Source of the DNA: Geodermatophilus sp. DSM 44513
GTDB lineage: Bacteria; Actinomycetota; Actinomycetes; Mycobacteriales; Geodermatophilaceae
Direction: 5' to 3'
Assembly: GCF_032460525.1 (NCBI RefSeq)
Contig: NZ_CP135963.1
Location: 3,348,001 to 3,412,000 of the forward strand
DNA: 64,000 bases
A program made the translations under genes and the position numbers. Of the stretch, positions 1-9,597 are shown one piece after another (the first letter of the stretch is position 1; every line of letters begins with the position of its first letter). A model generated the notes under the pieces. That model saw only the letters and a program-made list of their open reading frames with translations, was not told where the DNA came from and searched no databases.

Positions 1-1076
1 AGGTCGACGAGCACCACCAGCACGCCGGCACCGGCCGGGACGGCGTCGGTGGCCACCCCCTCCCCCAGCCCGCCGGCCAGCGCGAAGACCACCACGTTGT
101 TGACCGCGTGCAGCACGATCGCCGCCTCCAGCCCGCCGGTGAGCCACACGACCGCCGAGGCGGCCAGCCCGAAGGCGAACCGGTCGAGGAAGGTCCACAG
201 GTCCGGCGGGAGGTGCAGCGCGGAGAACAGCGCGGCGGTGAGCACGGCGGCCACCACCGCACCCGCCCGGGGCCGGCCGACCCACGCGGCGATCGCCTGG
301 CTCAGGTAGCCGCGGAACACGTACTCCTCGGCGGCGGACTGCAGCGGCGTGGTCAGCAGCACGACGAGCAGCAGCCAGCCGTAGTCCCGTACCGGGCCGG
401 TGGGCGCCCAGTCCCCTGCCACGACGCTCAGGCCGACGCTGAGCAACAGGCCGGCGACGAGCGTGGGCAGGGTCAGCAGCGTGCAGGGCGCGAGCAGCCG
501 CCAGCGCAGCCGGGCCAGCACCGACGACGACCAGCCGATCCGCAGGCCGTGCGGCGCCGCCCAGGCCAGCCAGACGCACGGGACGGCGACGATCAGCGAG
601 ACGTTGGTGACCAGCAGCAGGGTGGGGTCGGTGAGGTCGGTGGGGTCGATGGCCGTCGGGTCGGGGAAGACGCCGGTCGCCAGGCCGGCGATCACCACCA
701 GCACCGCGGCGACCCCGTAGAAGACGGCGAACAGCAGCAGGCCGAGCACCGGCCGCCACCAGCGCCAGTCCCGCGTGCGCATCACCTGCAGGTACTCGAC
801 CGGCTCGTCGTGCGGCGGGGTGCCCGGCGGCGGCTGGAGGCCGGAACCCCCGGGCGGCAGCCACGCCGGTGGCTGCGGGCCGGGCTGCCAGCGCAGCAGG
901 GCCTGCTGCCAGGGGGGCGTCCCGCCGGGCGCGCCGGCGGCCGGCCACGCGGCCACGCCGTGCGCGGCCCCGGGGACGTGCGGCGGCGCGGCATAGCGCC
1001 CGGTCGGCGGCGGACCGGTGTACGGCTCGTCGTCGGCGGTGCTCGGGGCCGGCGGTCCGCCGGGGAGGGGACCCAT
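1..1076 (-). CDS. CPBP-family intramembrane metalloprotease (partial, C-terminus outside window)
   Basis: Probable membrane-embedded glutamic/zinc-type protease of the CPBP (CAAX protease/bacteriocin-processing, Abi) family. About 358 residues are visible. The first ~95 are proline- and glycine-rich and probably cytosolic, followed by several hydrophobic helices. The family motif EEYVFRGYL lies near residue 249; its paired Glu and the Arg four positions on are the catalytic signature. Later motifs are HLPPD (second motif His) and HAVNN near the cut end. The ATG overlaps the gltX stop (TGATG), so it is the last gene of the FAH-gltX operon and probably translationally coupled. The substrate is unknown; many actinobacterial members have no assigned partner. 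Family call is firm, function is not. Confidence 0.9.
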   Translation of the reverse strand, partial: MGPLPGGPPAPSTADDEPYTGPPPTGRYAAPPHVPGAAHGVAAWPAAGAPGGTPPWQQALLRWQPGPQPPAWLPPGGSGLQPPPGTPPHDEPVEYLQVMRTRDWRWWRPVLGLLLFAVFYGVAAVLVVIAGLATGVFPDPTAIDPTDLTDPTLLLVTNVSLIVAVPCVWLAWAAPHGLRIGWSSSVLARLRWRLLAPCTLLTLPTLVAGLLLSVGLSVVAGDWAPTGPVRDYGWLLLVVLLTTPLQSAAEEYVFRGYLSQAIAAWVGRPRAGAVVAAVLTAALFSALHLPPDLWTFLDRFAFGLAASAVVWLTGGLEAAIVLHAVNNVVVFALAGGLGEGVATDAVPAGAGVLVVLVD

Positions 1077-2542
1077 CAGCGCGTGTACGCCTCCCGGGCA
1101 CCCTGCAGGCGGCGGATGGTGCGGTCGCGGCCGAGCAGCTCGAGGGACTCGTACAGCGGCGGGGACACCGTCCGCCCGCTGACCGCGACGCGCACCGGCC
1201 CGAACGCCTGGCGGGGCTTGCGGCCGAGGTCCTCGACGAGGGCCTGCTTGAGCGCGCCCTCGATGTCGGCGGTGGTCCAGGCGGGCAGCTCCCGGAGCGC
1301 GGCGACCGCGGCGTCGAGCACCTCGCCGTCCTCGGGCCGGAGGTTCTTCGCCGCGGCACCGGCGTCGACGTCGACGTCCTCGGTGAACAGGAAGCCGAGC
1401 AGGCCGACGGCGTCGGACAGCACGATCATCCGCTCCTGGGCCAGCGGGGCGATGGCGGCGAGCACCCGCTGCTGCTCGGCCGTGGGCGGGTCGCCGACCA
1501 GCCCGGCCCGGGCGAGGAACGGCGTGACACGCGTGGTGAAGTCCTCGACCGGCAGCGCGCGCAGGTGGGTGGCGTTGATCGCCTCGGCCTTCTTGAGGTC
1601 GAAGCGGGCCGGGTTGGCGCTGACCCGGGTGACGTCGAAGGCCGAGACGAGCTCGGCGGGTGAGAACACGTCGCGGTCGTCGGCGATGGCCCAGCCCAGC
1701 AGCGCCAGGTAGTTGACCAGGCCCTCGGGCAGGAAGCCGCGGTCCCGGTAGACGTCGAAGTCCGACTGCGGGTCGCGCTTGGACAGCTTCTTGTTGCCCT
1801 CGCCGAACACCAGCGGCAGGTGCCCGAACCGCGGCACCCCGGCGGCCACCCCGATGTCGGTCAGCGCCCGGTGCAGGGCGATCTGCCGCGGCGTGGAGGG
1901 CAGCAGGTCCTCCCCGCGCAGCACGTCGGTGACGCCCATCAGCGCGTCGTCCACCGGGTTGGTGAAGGGGTAGAGCGGCGCGCCGGTGGCGCGCACCAGC
2001 ACCGGGTCGGGCACCGAGCCGGCCGCGAAGGAGATGTCGCCGCGCACCAGGTCGGTCCAGGCGAGGTCCTCGTCGGGCATCCGCAGCCGCAGCACCGGCG
2101 CCCGCCCCTCGGCGTGGAAGGCGGCCCGCTGCTCCTCGGTGAGGTGCCGGTCGGCGTTGTCGTAGCCGAGCTTGGGGTCCTGCCCGGCCGCCCGGCGCCG
2201 CGCGTCGACCTCCTCGGGGGTGGAGAAGGACTCGTAGGCGTGCCCGGCCTCGAGCAGCCGCGCGGCGACGTCGCGGTAGACGTCGAGCCGCTCGGACTGC
2301 CGGTAGGGGCCGTGCGGGCCGCCGACCTCGGGGCCCTCGTCCCAGTCCAGCCCGAGCCAGCGCATGCAGTCCAGCAGGTGCCGGTAGGACTCCTCGCTGT
2401 CGCGGGCGGCGTCGGTGTCCTCGATGCGGAAGACGAACGTGCCGCCGGTGTGCCGGGCGTGCGCCCAGTTGAACAGCGCCGTCCGCATGGCCCCGACGTG
2501 CACCAGCCCGGTGGGCGAGGGGCAGAAGCGGGTCACCGTCAC
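1076..2542 (-). CDS. gltX: Glutamyl-tRNA synthetase
   Basis: Charges tRNA with glutamate in the cytosol; 488 residues, normal for bacterial GluRS. The class I signature HVGA sits inside [19 protein letters not shown] at the N-terminus (HIGH-type motif) and the second motif is KKLSKRDP (KMSKS-type) near residue 258. I chose the GTG at 2540-2542 because the protein must begin with [10 protein letters not shown]; this GTG overlaps the FAH gene stop as GTGA. If the enzyme is non-discriminating it also makes Glu-tRNA(Gln), the substrate of the GatCAB amidotransferase encoded at 18.9-22.6 kb in this window, which is the usual actinobacterial arrangement (inference from knowledge). Confidence 0.98.
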   Translation of the reverse strand: MTVTRFCPSPTGLVHVGAMRTALFNWAHARHTGGTFVFRIEDTDAARDSEESYRHLLDCMRWLGLDWDEGPEVGGPHGPYRQSERLDVYRDVAARLLEAGHAYESFSTPEEVDARRRAAGQDPKLGYDNADRHLTEEQRAAFHAEGRAPVLRLRMPDEDLAWTDLVRGDISFAAGSVPDPVLVRATGAPLYPFTNPVDDALMGVTDVLRGEDLLPSTPRQIALHRALTDIGVAAGVPRFGHLPLVFGEGNKKLSKRDPQSDFDVYRDRGFLPEGLVNYLALLGWAIADDRDVFSPAELVSAFDVTRVSANPARFDLKKAEAINATHLRALPVEDFTTRVTPFLARAGLVGDPPTAEQQRVLAAIAPLAQERMIVLSDAVGLLGFLFTEDVDVDAGAAAKNLRPEDGEVLDAAVAALRELPAWTTADIEGALKQALVEDLGRKPRQAFGPVRVAVSGRTVSPPLYESLELLGRDRTIRRLQGAREAYTR

Positions 2543-3351
2543 CGGGCGCCGCCCGCGGTGGAGACGGTGTCGGCGCCGGACACGGGGTTGGTCAGCGTGC
2601 CCAGCCCCTCGATGCTGCACGCGACCGTCTGGCCCGGGGCGATCACGCCGACGCCGGCCGGGGTGCCGGTGAGCACGACGTCGCCGGGCAGCAGGGTCAT
2701 CACCTGGGAGATGTGCGAGACCAGCGTGGGGATCCCGAACAGCAGCTGGCTGGTGCGCCCGGACTGGCGCAGCTCGCCGTCCACCGTGCAGGTGACCTCG
2801 AGGTCGGCGGGGTCCTTGCCGAGGGCGGCCAGGTCGGTCTCGATCCACGGCCCCAGCGGGCAGAACGAGTCGAAGCCCTTGGCGCGGGTCCACTGCCCGT
2901 CGCTGGCCTGCATGTCCCGCTCGGTGACGTCGTTGGCGATGGTGTAGCCGAACACGCTGCCCAGGGCCTGCTCGGGGCTGACGTGCCGGGCACCGCGCGC
3001 GCCGATGACGACGGCCAGTTCCACCTCGTGGTGCACGTTGGTGCTGCCCGGCGGGATGCGGATGGCGTCGCCGGGGCCGATCACCGTGGTCGACGGCTTG
3101 AGGAACAGCAGCGGCTGCGCCGGCGCGTCCCCGGTGCCCATCTCCCGGACGTGCTCGGCGTAGTTCTTGCCGACGGCCACCACCTTGCTCGGCAGGATCG
3201 GCGAGAGCAGCCGGACGTCGGCCTGGGCGAACCGGCGGCCGGTGAAGGAGACGGTGCCGAACGGGTGGCCCTCGATCTGGGCGACCTGGCCGTCCCCGTC
3301 GAGGACGCCGAAGGACATGCCGGAGGGCGAGGCGAAGCGGACGATGCGCAC
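2539..3351 (-). CDS. Fumarylacetoacetate hydrolase (FAH) family protein
   Basis: A 270-residue protein of the FAH superfamily, a group of Mg/Mn-dependent hydrolases, decarboxylases and isomerases acting on 2-oxo acids or acylpyruvates. Seen motifs include [14 protein letters not shown], the metal-binding pattern [11 protein letters not shown], and [14 protein letters not shown], followed by [12 protein letters not shown] and the C-terminal [16 protein letters not shown]. The start is GTG at 3349-3351, six nucleotides after TAGCCT, suggesting a leaderless message. It heads the operon with gltX; an equivalent FAH gene precedes gltX in mycobacteria (Rv2993c), so the linkage is conserved although the link to tRNA charging is unknown. 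The exact substrate cannot be told from sequence (oxaloacetate decarboxylase or acylpyruvase activity are possible). Confidence 0.93.
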   Translation of the reverse strand: MRIVRFASPSGMSFGVLDGDGQVAQIEGHPFGTVSFTGRRFAQADVRLLSPILPSKVVAVGKNYAEHVREMGTGDAPAQPLLFLKPSTTVIGPGDAIRIPPGSTNVHHEVELAVVIGARGARHVSPEQALGSVFGYTIANDVTERDMQASDGQWTRAKGFDSFCPLGPWIETDLAALGKDPADLEVTCTVDGELRQSGRTSQLLFGIPTLVSHISQVMTLLPGDVVLTGTPAGVGVIAPGQTVACSIEGLGTLTNPVSGADTVSTAGGAR

Positions 3352-3357
3352 GCCCCG

Positions 3358-3363
3358 AGGCTA
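3358..3363 (-). promoter_or_regulatory. Leaderless-type -10 box of the FAH-gltX operon
   Basis: TAGCCT on the minus strand lies six nucleotides before the GTG of the FAH gene, with no Shine-Dalgarno sequence between. Confidence 0.55.
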
Positions 3364-3466
3364 CTGACCCCGCGCGGGCCCGCCGTCCCGCCGGCCGGGC
3401 GGTCGACCCCGTCCGCTGTGACACTGTGCTCGCCCGGAGCGCACCGGATCGACCAGAGGAGACGCC

Positions 3467-3796
3467 GTGATCCTGATCGTCATCAAGATGCCCGTCCGGC
3501 CCGACCGGATCGAGGACTTCCGGACCCACGCCGACGAGTACGCCCGGGCGGTGAACGCCGAGGAGGGCAGCCTGTTCTTCGAGTGGTCGCGCAGCGTCGA
3601 GGACCCGAACACGTTCGTGTGCATCGAGGGCTTCCGCGACTCCGACGCCGGCGCCTCGCACGTCGCCACCCCGCACGCCAAGGCCGCCTTCGACTGGATG
3701 TCGGAGTTCGTCGCCGAGCAGCCGCAGATCATCTACGTGGACGCCCCGGACGTCAGCGGCTTCGGCCCGATGGGCGAGGTGCAGCCCAGGGGATGA
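3467..3796 (+). CDS. Antibiotic biosynthesis monooxygenase (ABM)-domain protein
   Basis: A 109-residue single-domain protein of the dimeric alpha/beta ferredoxin-like ABM fold (YgiN/LsrG-like). The N-terminal strand [14 protein letters not shown], the [19 protein letters not shown] core and the [14 protein letters not shown] helix fit the family. Members oxidise quinones or handle small metabolites; no substrate can be assigned here. GTG start at 3467 preceded by AGAGGAG. It stands alone, convergent with leuB; a hairpin repeat fills the space between the two stop codons. Confidence 0.88.
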   Translation: MILIVIKMPVRPDRIEDFRTHADEYARAVNAEEGSLFFEWSRSVEDPNTFVCIEGFRDSDAGASHVATPHAKAAFDWMSEFVAEQPQIIYVDAPDVSGFGPMGEVQPRG

Positions 3797-3815
3797 TCCC
3801 CGCCTGGTGAGGAGC

Positions 3816-3879
3816 TGGAACGGCCGCCCTTCAGGGGCCCGCGCCGAGCCTGCGAGGCGTGGGGAGAAGGGTGGTCCTT
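3816..3879 (+). repeat. Structured intergenic repeat, copy 1
   Basis: First copy of the hairpin repeat family described in the findings. Outer arms CCGCCCTTC (3824-3832) and GAAGGGTGG (3866-3874); inner arms CCCGCGCC and GGCGTGGG joined by a loop gagcctgcga. It ends in GGTCCTT, directly abutting the leuB stop, so it sits between the two convergent stops and may terminate both transcripts. Confidence 0.85.
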
Positions 3880-4901
3880 CACCCGCCGGCGAGCGCGGCC
3901 AGCCGGTCGCCGACCTCGGTGGTCCGCACGCGGGCCCGCGGGTCCCGGGTGGACAGGTCGAAGGCCACCGCGGCGTCGACCTTGCGGGCCTGGTCACCGC
4001 GACCGAGGTGGTCGAGCAGCAGGCCGACGGACAGCACGGTGGCCGTGGGGTCGGCGACGCCGGTGCTGGCGATGTCCGGCGCCGAGCCGTGCACCGGCTC
4101 GAACATGCTCGGGGAGGTGCCGGAGGCGTCGAGGTTGCCGCTGGCGGCCAGGCCGATGCCGCCGGTGACGGCCGCGGCCAGGTCGGTGACGATGTCGCCG
4201 AAGAGGTTGTCGGTGACCAGGACGTCGAAGCGTCCGGGATCGGTCACGAAGAACATCGCGGCGGCGTCGACGTGGGAGTAGGCGACGGCGACCTCGGGGA
4301 ACTCGGCGGAGACCTCCTCGACCGTCCGCGACCACAGCGACCCGGCGTGGGTGAGCACGTTGGTCTTGTGGATCAGCGTGAGGTGCCGGCGCGGGCGGGC
4401 CAGGGCGCGCTCGAACGCGTAGCGGACGACCCGCTCGACGCCGAACGCGGTGTTCACGCTCACCTCGGTGGCCACCTCGTGCGGGGTGTCGCGGCGCAGC
4501 ACCCCGCCGTTGCCGACGTAGGGGCCCTCGGTGCCCTCCCGCACGCACAGCATGTCGATCGCGCCGGGGTCGCCCAGTGGGCTGGCGACGCCGTCGAACA
4601 GTCGCGCCGGGCGCAGGTTGACGTGGTGGTCGAGCTCGAAGCGCAGCCGCAGCAGCAACCCGCGCTCGAGGATGCCCGGCGGCACGCTCGGGTCCCCGAT
4701 GGCGCCGAGCAGGATCGCGTCGTGCTGCCGCAGCTCGTCGAGCACCGTGTCCGGCAGCAGCTCCCCGGTGCGCTGCCAGCGGGAGGCGCCGAGGTCGTAG
4801 GGGGTGGTCTCGACGTCGGGGGCGACCGCGTGGAGGACCTTGAGGCCCTCGGCCACCACCTCCGGGCCGATGCCGTCCCCGGGGATCACTGCCAGGCGCA
4901 T
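3879..4901 (-). CDS. leuB: 3-isopropylmalate dehydrogenase
   Basis: Oxidative decarboxylation of 3-isopropylmalate in leucine synthesis, NAD-linked, cytosolic. 340 residues. Seen: the N-terminal [10 protein letters not shown] loop, the substrate-region [22 protein letters not shown] (five-Arg region), HKTNVL, the metal-binding [15 protein letters not shown], and [12 protein letters not shown] nucleotide-binding loop. The shorter actinobacterial-type LeuB fits. It follows serA with a 15-bp gap that itself contains TAGGGT seven nucleotides before the ATG, so leuB probably has its own leaderless promoter as well as read-through from serA. Confidence 0.97.
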   Translation of the reverse strand: MRLAVIPGDGIGPEVVAEGLKVLHAVAPDVETTPYDLGASRWQRTGELLPDTVLDELRQHDAILLGAIGDPSVPPGILERGLLLRLRFELDHHVNLRPARLFDGVASPLGDPGAIDMLCVREGTEGPYVGNGGVLRRDTPHEVATEVSVNTAFGVERVVRYAFERALARPRRHLTLIHKTNVLTHAGSLWSRTVEEVSAEFPEVAVAYSHVDAAAMFFVTDPGRFDVLVTDNLFGDIVTDLAAAVTGGIGLAASGNLDASGTSPSMFEPVHGSAPDIASTGVADPTATVLSVGLLLDHLGRGDQARKVDAAVAFDLSTRDPRARVRTTEVGDRLAALAGG

Positions 4902-4908
4902 GGCGACG

Positions 4909-4914
4909 ACCCTA
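4909..4914 (-). promoter_or_regulatory. Leaderless-type -10 box of leuB
   Basis: TAGGGT on the minus strand, seven nucleotides before the leuB ATG and starting two bases after the serA stop codon. No Shine-Dalgarno sequence is present. Confidence 0.6.
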
Positions 4915-4916
4915 GG

Positions 4917-6530
4917 TCAGGACGCGGTGAGGTCCGCGGAGCGGGCCTCACGGGCGCCGATGCGGCCGGCGATGTCCCCGAGCAGCTCGGCCGGCACGGG
5001 GCTGTCGACGGTCACCGCCATCAACGCCTCGCCGCCGCGGGTGGTGCGGCTGACCTGTGCGCCGGCGATGTTGACGCCGGCCTCCCCGAGCGCCGCGCCG
5101 ACGGTGCCCACCACGCCGGGGCGGTCGGTGTAGAGGAAGAACAGCAGGTAGCCCGCGGCGTCCAGGTCCGTGTCGAAGCCGTTGACCTCGACCAGCTTGG
5201 GCACCTGGTTCTTGCCGAACAGCGTGCCGGAGACGGTGACCTCCGTGCCGTCGGCCATCGCCCCGCGGACGCTGATCAGGTTGCGGTAGTCCGGGCTCTC
5301 CACGTCGCTGGTGAGCGCCACCGCCAGGCCCCGCTGCTCGGCCAGCAGCGGGGCGTTGACGTAGGTGACCTGCTCCTCGACCACGTCGGAGAAGACGCCC
5401 TTGAGGACGGCGAGCTGCAGCACCGAGTCGTCGAACTCCGCGATCTTGCCGCGGACGTCGACGGTCACCGACTGGGCCAGCCCGCCGGCGACGGCGGTGA
5501 ACACCCGCCCGAGCTTCTCGGCCAGCGGCAGGCCGGGGCGGACGTCCTCGGCGACGACCCCGCCGGCCTGGACGTTCACCGCGTCGGGCACGAACTCCCC
5601 CTGCAGCGCCAGGCGCACCGAGTGCGCGACCGCGGTGCCCGCCTTGTCCTGCGCCTCGGTCGTGGAGGCGCCCAGGTGCGGGGTGACGACGGTGGTGGGC
5701 AGCGCGAACAGCGGGCTGTCGGTGCACGGCTCCTGGGCGTACACGTCGATGCCGGCCGCGCCGACCTGCCCGGACGCCAGCGCCTCGGCCAGCGCCGCCT
5801 CGTCGACCAGCCCGCCGCGGGCGGCGTTGACGACGATCACGCCGCGCTTGGTGGTGGCCAGCTCGGCGGCGCCGATCAGACCGAGGGTCTCCGGCGTCTT
5901 CGGCAGGTGGATGGTGATGAAGTCCGACTCGCGCAGCAGCTCCTCCAGGGACACCATGCGCACGCCGAGCTGCGCGGCGCGGCCGGGCTGGATGTAGGGG
6001 TCGTAGGCGATCAGCGTGACGCCGAAGGCGGCCAGCCGCTGGGCGACCAGCTGGCCGATCCGGCCCAGCCCGACCACGCCGACGACCTTGTCGGTGACCT
6101 CGACGCCGGTGAACGCCGAGCGCTTCCAGGTGCCGGCGCGCAGCGAGGCGTCGGCGGCCGGGATGCGCCGGGCGGCGGCCAGCAGGAGCGCAACCGCGTG
6201 CTCGGCGGCGCTGACGACGTTCGACGTCGGGGCGTTGACCACCATGACGCCGCGCTCGGTGGCCGCGGTGACGTCGACGTTGTCCAGCCCGATGCCGGCG
6301 CGGGCCACGACCTTGAGGTTCGGCGCGGCGGCCAGTGCCTCGGCGTCGATCTGCGTGGCGCTGCGGATCACCACGGCCGACGCGTCGGCCAGCGCCGGCA
6401 GCAGGGCGGCCCGGTCGGCGCCGTCGACGTGGCGGATCTCGACCTCGTGACCCAGCACCTGCAGCACGCTCGGGGCCAGCTCCTCGGCGATCAGGACGAC
6501 GGGCGCTGTCCCGGACATCGGCGTGGTCAC
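4917..6530 (-). CDS. serA: D-3-phosphoglycerate dehydrogenase
   Basis: First step of serine synthesis: 3-phosphoglycerate to 3-phosphohydroxypyruvate with NAD. 537 residues from the GTG at 6528-6530 (533 from ATG at 6518), the long form with an intervening allosteric-substrate-binding domain and a C-terminal ACT domain as in mycobacteria. Seen: RAGIGLDNVDV, the Rossmann GLGRIGQLVAQRL, HLPKTPETLGL, NAARGGLVDEAAL, and HLGASTTEAQ with the catalytic His. The last ~75 residues (FFLYTDRPGVVGTVGAAL) are the serine-sensing ACT domain, so feedback inhibition is likely. I prefer the GTG because TAGGCT lies eight nucleotides upstream, a leaderless arrangement; neither candidate start has a Shine-Dalgarno site. 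Confidence 0.97.
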   Translation of the reverse strand: MTTPMSGTAPVVLIAEELAPSVLQVLGHEVEIRHVDGADRAALLPALADASAVVIRSATQIDAEALAAAPNLKVVARAGIGLDNVDVTAATERGVMVVNAPTSNVVSAAEHAVALLLAAARRIPAADASLRAGTWKRSAFTGVEVTDKVVGVVGLGRIGQLVAQRLAAFGVTLIAYDPYIQPGRAAQLGVRMVSLEELLRESDFITIHLPKTPETLGLIGAAELATTKRGVIVVNAARGGLVDEAALAEALASGQVGAAGIDVYAQEPCTDSPLFALPTTVVTPHLGASTTEAQDKAGTAVAHSVRLALQGEFVPDAVNVQAGGVVAEDVRPGLPLAEKLGRVFTAVAGGLAQSVTVDVRGKIAEFDDSVLQLAVLKGVFSDVVEEQVTYVNAPLLAEQRGLAVALTSDVESPDYRNLISVRGAMADGTEVTVSGTLFGKNQVPKLVEVNGFDTDLDAAGYLLFFLYTDRPGVVGTVGAALGEAGVNIAGAQVSRTTRGGEALMAVTVDSPVPAELLGDIAGRIGAREARSADLTAS

Positions 6531-6538
6531 GGGGGCAC

Positions 6539-6544
6539 AGCCTA
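6539..6544 (-). promoter_or_regulatory. Leaderless-type -10 box of serA
   Basis: TAGGCT on the minus strand, eight nucleotides before the GTG at 6530. Confidence 0.5.
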
Positions 6545-6687
6545 GGGACGGGTGCCGACGCCGGGCCGACCAGCCCCGGTGTGCCGCGGGCACCCCGGGC
6601 ACCGGGGGAGCTCGCTTGCCGGGGCGACCGCGGGCTGGACATCCTGGCGTCTGCTGCCGGCGGACGCCGGCGCCGACGGAGGGGATC

Positions 6688-7440
6688 ATGAGCAGTCAGG
6701 ACGACGGGCGCGGCTCCGGTGCCGGCCCGTGGCCGGGGCCGTACGGGCAGCCGCCGCGGTACGAGACCGTCGGGCGGCCGGGTCAGCCGTACGGCGGTCA
6801 GCGGCACCAGCCCTCCCCCCACGGCCCCTCCGCCCCGGCGCCGGGCCCGTACGGAGCGACCGCTGACCACCACCCGGCGGCCGGGCCGTACGGGCAGGCC
6901 GGGCCGTACGGGCAGGTCGGGCCGTACGGGCAGGCCCCGGTGCCGGCCCGCCCCACGGCGGTCGTGGTGGCCGCGGTGCTGGGCTCCGTCTTCGGCGCCC
7001 TGGGTGCGCTGGTGGGCCTCGGTCTCGTCCTGGGCGGTGCCGTGCTGGGCAGCCTCCTGGGGGACCTCGCGGCCGGCGACCCGTCGGTCACTGCCACCGA
7101 CCCCGGTGAGGTGGCCGAGTTCACCGACGCCGTGCAGGCGTTCGCGATCGGCCTGGGCCTGGTCGTCCTGGTCTGGGCGGCGCTCGTGGTGTGGGGGTCG
7201 GTGCGCGCGCTGACCGGGCGCAGCCGGGTGCCGCTGCTGGTGGGCGGGTCGATCGCGGTCGCGGTGACCGGCCTGGCCACCCTCGCCACCCTCGCCGGGG
7301 CGGCCTCGGGCGGCACCGGGGCCGGCGAGATCGCGGTCGTCCTGCTGTTCCTCCTGGCCGCCCTGGCGGTCGTCGTGCTGCTGTGCGTGCGCCCGGCGGC
7401 GCAGTTCTACGCCGCGCACCGCGCGCGGCGGGCGCGTTGA
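6688..7440 (+). CDS. Four-helix membrane protein with GPYGQ-repeat N-terminus, function unknown
   Basis: 250 residues; I do not recognise a named function. The first ~90 residues are low-complexity Gly/Pro/Tyr/Gln with several GPYG(Q) units, three of them in tandem near residues 70-85. The remainder has four hydrophobic helices (about 92-125, 150-172, 182-208, 212-232) separated by a polar stretch AGDPSVTATDPGEVAEFTD. Such Gly-Tyr-Gln-rich heads followed by a small membrane domain are common in actinobacterial envelope proteins. ATG at 6688 with GGAGGGG upstream. The next gene begins at its stop codon, so the two probably form an operon inserted between serA and ilvC on the opposite strand. 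Confidence 0.8.
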   Translation: MSSQDDGRGSGAGPWPGPYGQPPRYETVGRPGQPYGGQRHQPSPHGPSAPAPGPYGATADHHPAAGPYGQAGPYGQVGPYGQAPVPARPTAVVVAAVLGSVFGALGALVGLGLVLGGAVLGSLLGDLAAGDPSVTATDPGEVAEFTDAVQAFAIGLGLVVLVWAALVVWGSVRALTGRSRVPLLVGGSIAVAVTGLATLATLAGAASGGTGAGEIAVVLLFLLAALAVVVLLCVRPAAQFYAAHRARRAR

Positions 7441-7862
7441 GCGCGGGCCCGGTGTCGACGTCCGGTCGTCGTGGAGCCGGTGACGGGCGCCCGCCGCACG
7501 TCCTCATGGCGGGCGTGGCCGGGTTCGCCCAGGCCACCCTGCTGTTCGTGGTGGCCCTCGTGTCGTTCACCTTCACCGCCCAGGCGGGCCTGCTGGCGGT
7601 GTTCGGCGTCCTCTACCTGGCGCTGACCGCGGCGTGCCTTTGGGGTGCGGTGTCGGTCCTGCGGGGGCGGGACCGCCGGACGCTGGTCGCCGCGTCCGCG
7701 GTCAGCGGTGTGGTCGCGCTGACCGGCGTCGCCGTCGGCGTCCTGCAGGGCGGTGGCGTGGGCTTCCTGCCGGCACTGCTGCTCCTGCTGGCGGTCGGCG
7801 CCGTCGTCCTGCTGCTGCAGGCGCCGTCCCGCGAGTGGTTCGCCGCCTCCCGCGACGGCTGA
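7437..7862 (+). CDS. Small four-helix membrane protein, function unknown
   Basis: Unrecognised polytopic protein resembling the C-terminal half of its upstream neighbour (similar helix pattern, similar ending in a QAPSREWFAA-like tail versus RPAAQFYAAHR), so the pair may be duplicates. Start is uncertain: TTG at 7437 overlaps the upstream stop (TTGA), GTG at 7452 and ATG at 7506 are in frame; from the ATG the protein is 118 residues and still contains all four helices. The stop codon sits at the centre of a 19-bp inverted repeat that probably terminates both this gene and ilvC. Confidence 0.7.
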   Translation: MSAGPVSTSGRRGAGDGRPPHVLMAGVAGFAQATLLFVVALVSFTFTAQAGLLAVFGVLYLALTAACLWGAVSVLRGRDRRTLVAASAVSGVVALTGVAVGVLQGGGVGFLPALLLLLAVGAVVLLLQAPSREWFAASRDG

Positions 7863-7880
7863 GCCGTCGCGGGAGGCGGC
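7842..7880. terminator. Bidirectional hairpin terminator between convergent genes
   Basis: Perfect 19-bp inverted repeat (7842-7860 against 7862-7880) around a single central base. It includes the end and stop codon of the plus-strand membrane protein gene and lies just beyond the ilvC stop. There is no U-tract, as is usual in high-GC actinobacteria. Confidence 0.75.
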
Positions 7881-7887
7881 GCCTCGG

Positions 7888-8943
<1,056 letters not shown>

Positions 8944-8944
8944 T

Positions 8945-8954
8945 TATCGCGATA
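8945..8954. promoter_or_regulatory. AT-rich palindrome upstream of ilvC
   Basis: TATCGCGATA, a perfect 10-bp palindrome in one of the few AT-rich spots of the window, 28 bp before the ilvC ATG. It could be an operator or part of an ilvC-specific promoter; the binding protein is unknown. Confidence 0.4.
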
Positions 8955-8974
8955 TTGGCGGTGGGGGGACGGGT

Positions 8975-9502
8975 TCAGGCCGTGCGGTCGACCGGGCGCA
9001 AAGTACCGGCGCCGCTCATCGAGCGCGGCCCCCGGCCCAGGGCGACCGTGCCCGACTGCGCCATCTCCTTGATGCCCAGCGGGGCGAGGACGGCGAGCAG
9101 GGCCTGGAGCTTGTCCGGCGTGCCGGTCGCCTCCAGGGTCACGGTGTCGGGGTTGACGTCGACGACGCGGGCGCGGAACAGCTCGGCGGTCTGCAGCACC
9201 TGGGTGCGGTCGGCCATCGGCGCGCGGACCTTCACCAGCAGCAGCTCGCGCTGCACGGCCGCGGCCGGGTCCAGCTCGACGATCTTGATCACCTCGATCA
9301 GCTTGTTGAGCTGCTTGGTGATCTGCTCCAGCGGCTGGCTCTCGGCCTCGGCGACGATCGTCATCCGGGACAGGTCGGGGTTCTCCGTCGGCCCGACGGC
9401 GAGGGACTCGATGTTGAACCCGCGCCGGCTGAACAGCGCCGAGACGCGCGCCAGCACGCCGGACTTGTTCTCGACCAACACCGACAACGTGTGGCGTGAC
9501 AA
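8975..9502 (-). CDS. ilvN: Acetolactate synthase, regulatory (small) subunit
   Basis: Binds IlvB and confers valine feedback inhibition. 175 residues with an N-terminal ACT domain (HTLSVLVENKSGVLARVSALF, RRGFNIESLAVG) and the C-terminal ALS_ss_C domain (KVRAPMADRTQVLQ, ATGTPDKLQALL). I chose TTG at 9500-9502: it gives the conserved SRHTLSVLVE start and has AAGGA eight bases upstream. A structured repeat lies between ilvB and this gene, which could reduce co-transcription from ilvB. Confidence 0.96.
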   Translation of the reverse strand: MSRHTLSVLVENKSGVLARVSALFSRRGFNIESLAVGPTENPDLSRMTIVAEAESQPLEQITKQLNKLIEVIKIVELDPAAAVQRELLLVKVRAPMADRTQVLQTAELFRARVVDVNPDTVTLEATGTPDKLQALLAVLAPLGIKEMAQSGTVALGRGPRSMSGAGTLRPVDRTA

Positions 9503-9537
9503 CGCAACGTTCCTTCCACTGGGACCGGCTGACTGAT

Positions 9538-9595
9538 GGCCCCGTCCAGAGGCTCGCCCCGAGCGGAGCGAGGGGTGAGGGGGACGGGGTCCTTC
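9538..9595 (+). repeat. Structured intergenic repeat, copy 2 (inside the ilv operon)
   Basis: Outer arms CCCCGTCC (9540-9547) and GGACGGGG (9582-9589); inner arms CTCGCCCC and GGGGTGAG. It begins just beyond the ilvB stop codon in the direction of ilvB transcription and lies entirely between ilvB and ilvN. Compared with most copies the inner stem has a C/G to T/A change on both arms. Confidence 0.85.
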
Positions 9596-9597
9596 CG

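Noticed and set aside
1076..3997. A 973-codon GltX fusion with an extra N-terminal domain
   Set aside because: The upstream part is a shadow of the FAH gene; GltX begins at the GTG at 2542 with [10 protein letters not shown].
3807..6545. A 912-codon open frame on the plus strand opposite leuB and serA
   Set aside because: It is a GC-bias shadow: its composition (His, Gln, Arg, Gly, Val rich, no domains) mirrors the wobble-rich third positions of the real genes on the other strand.
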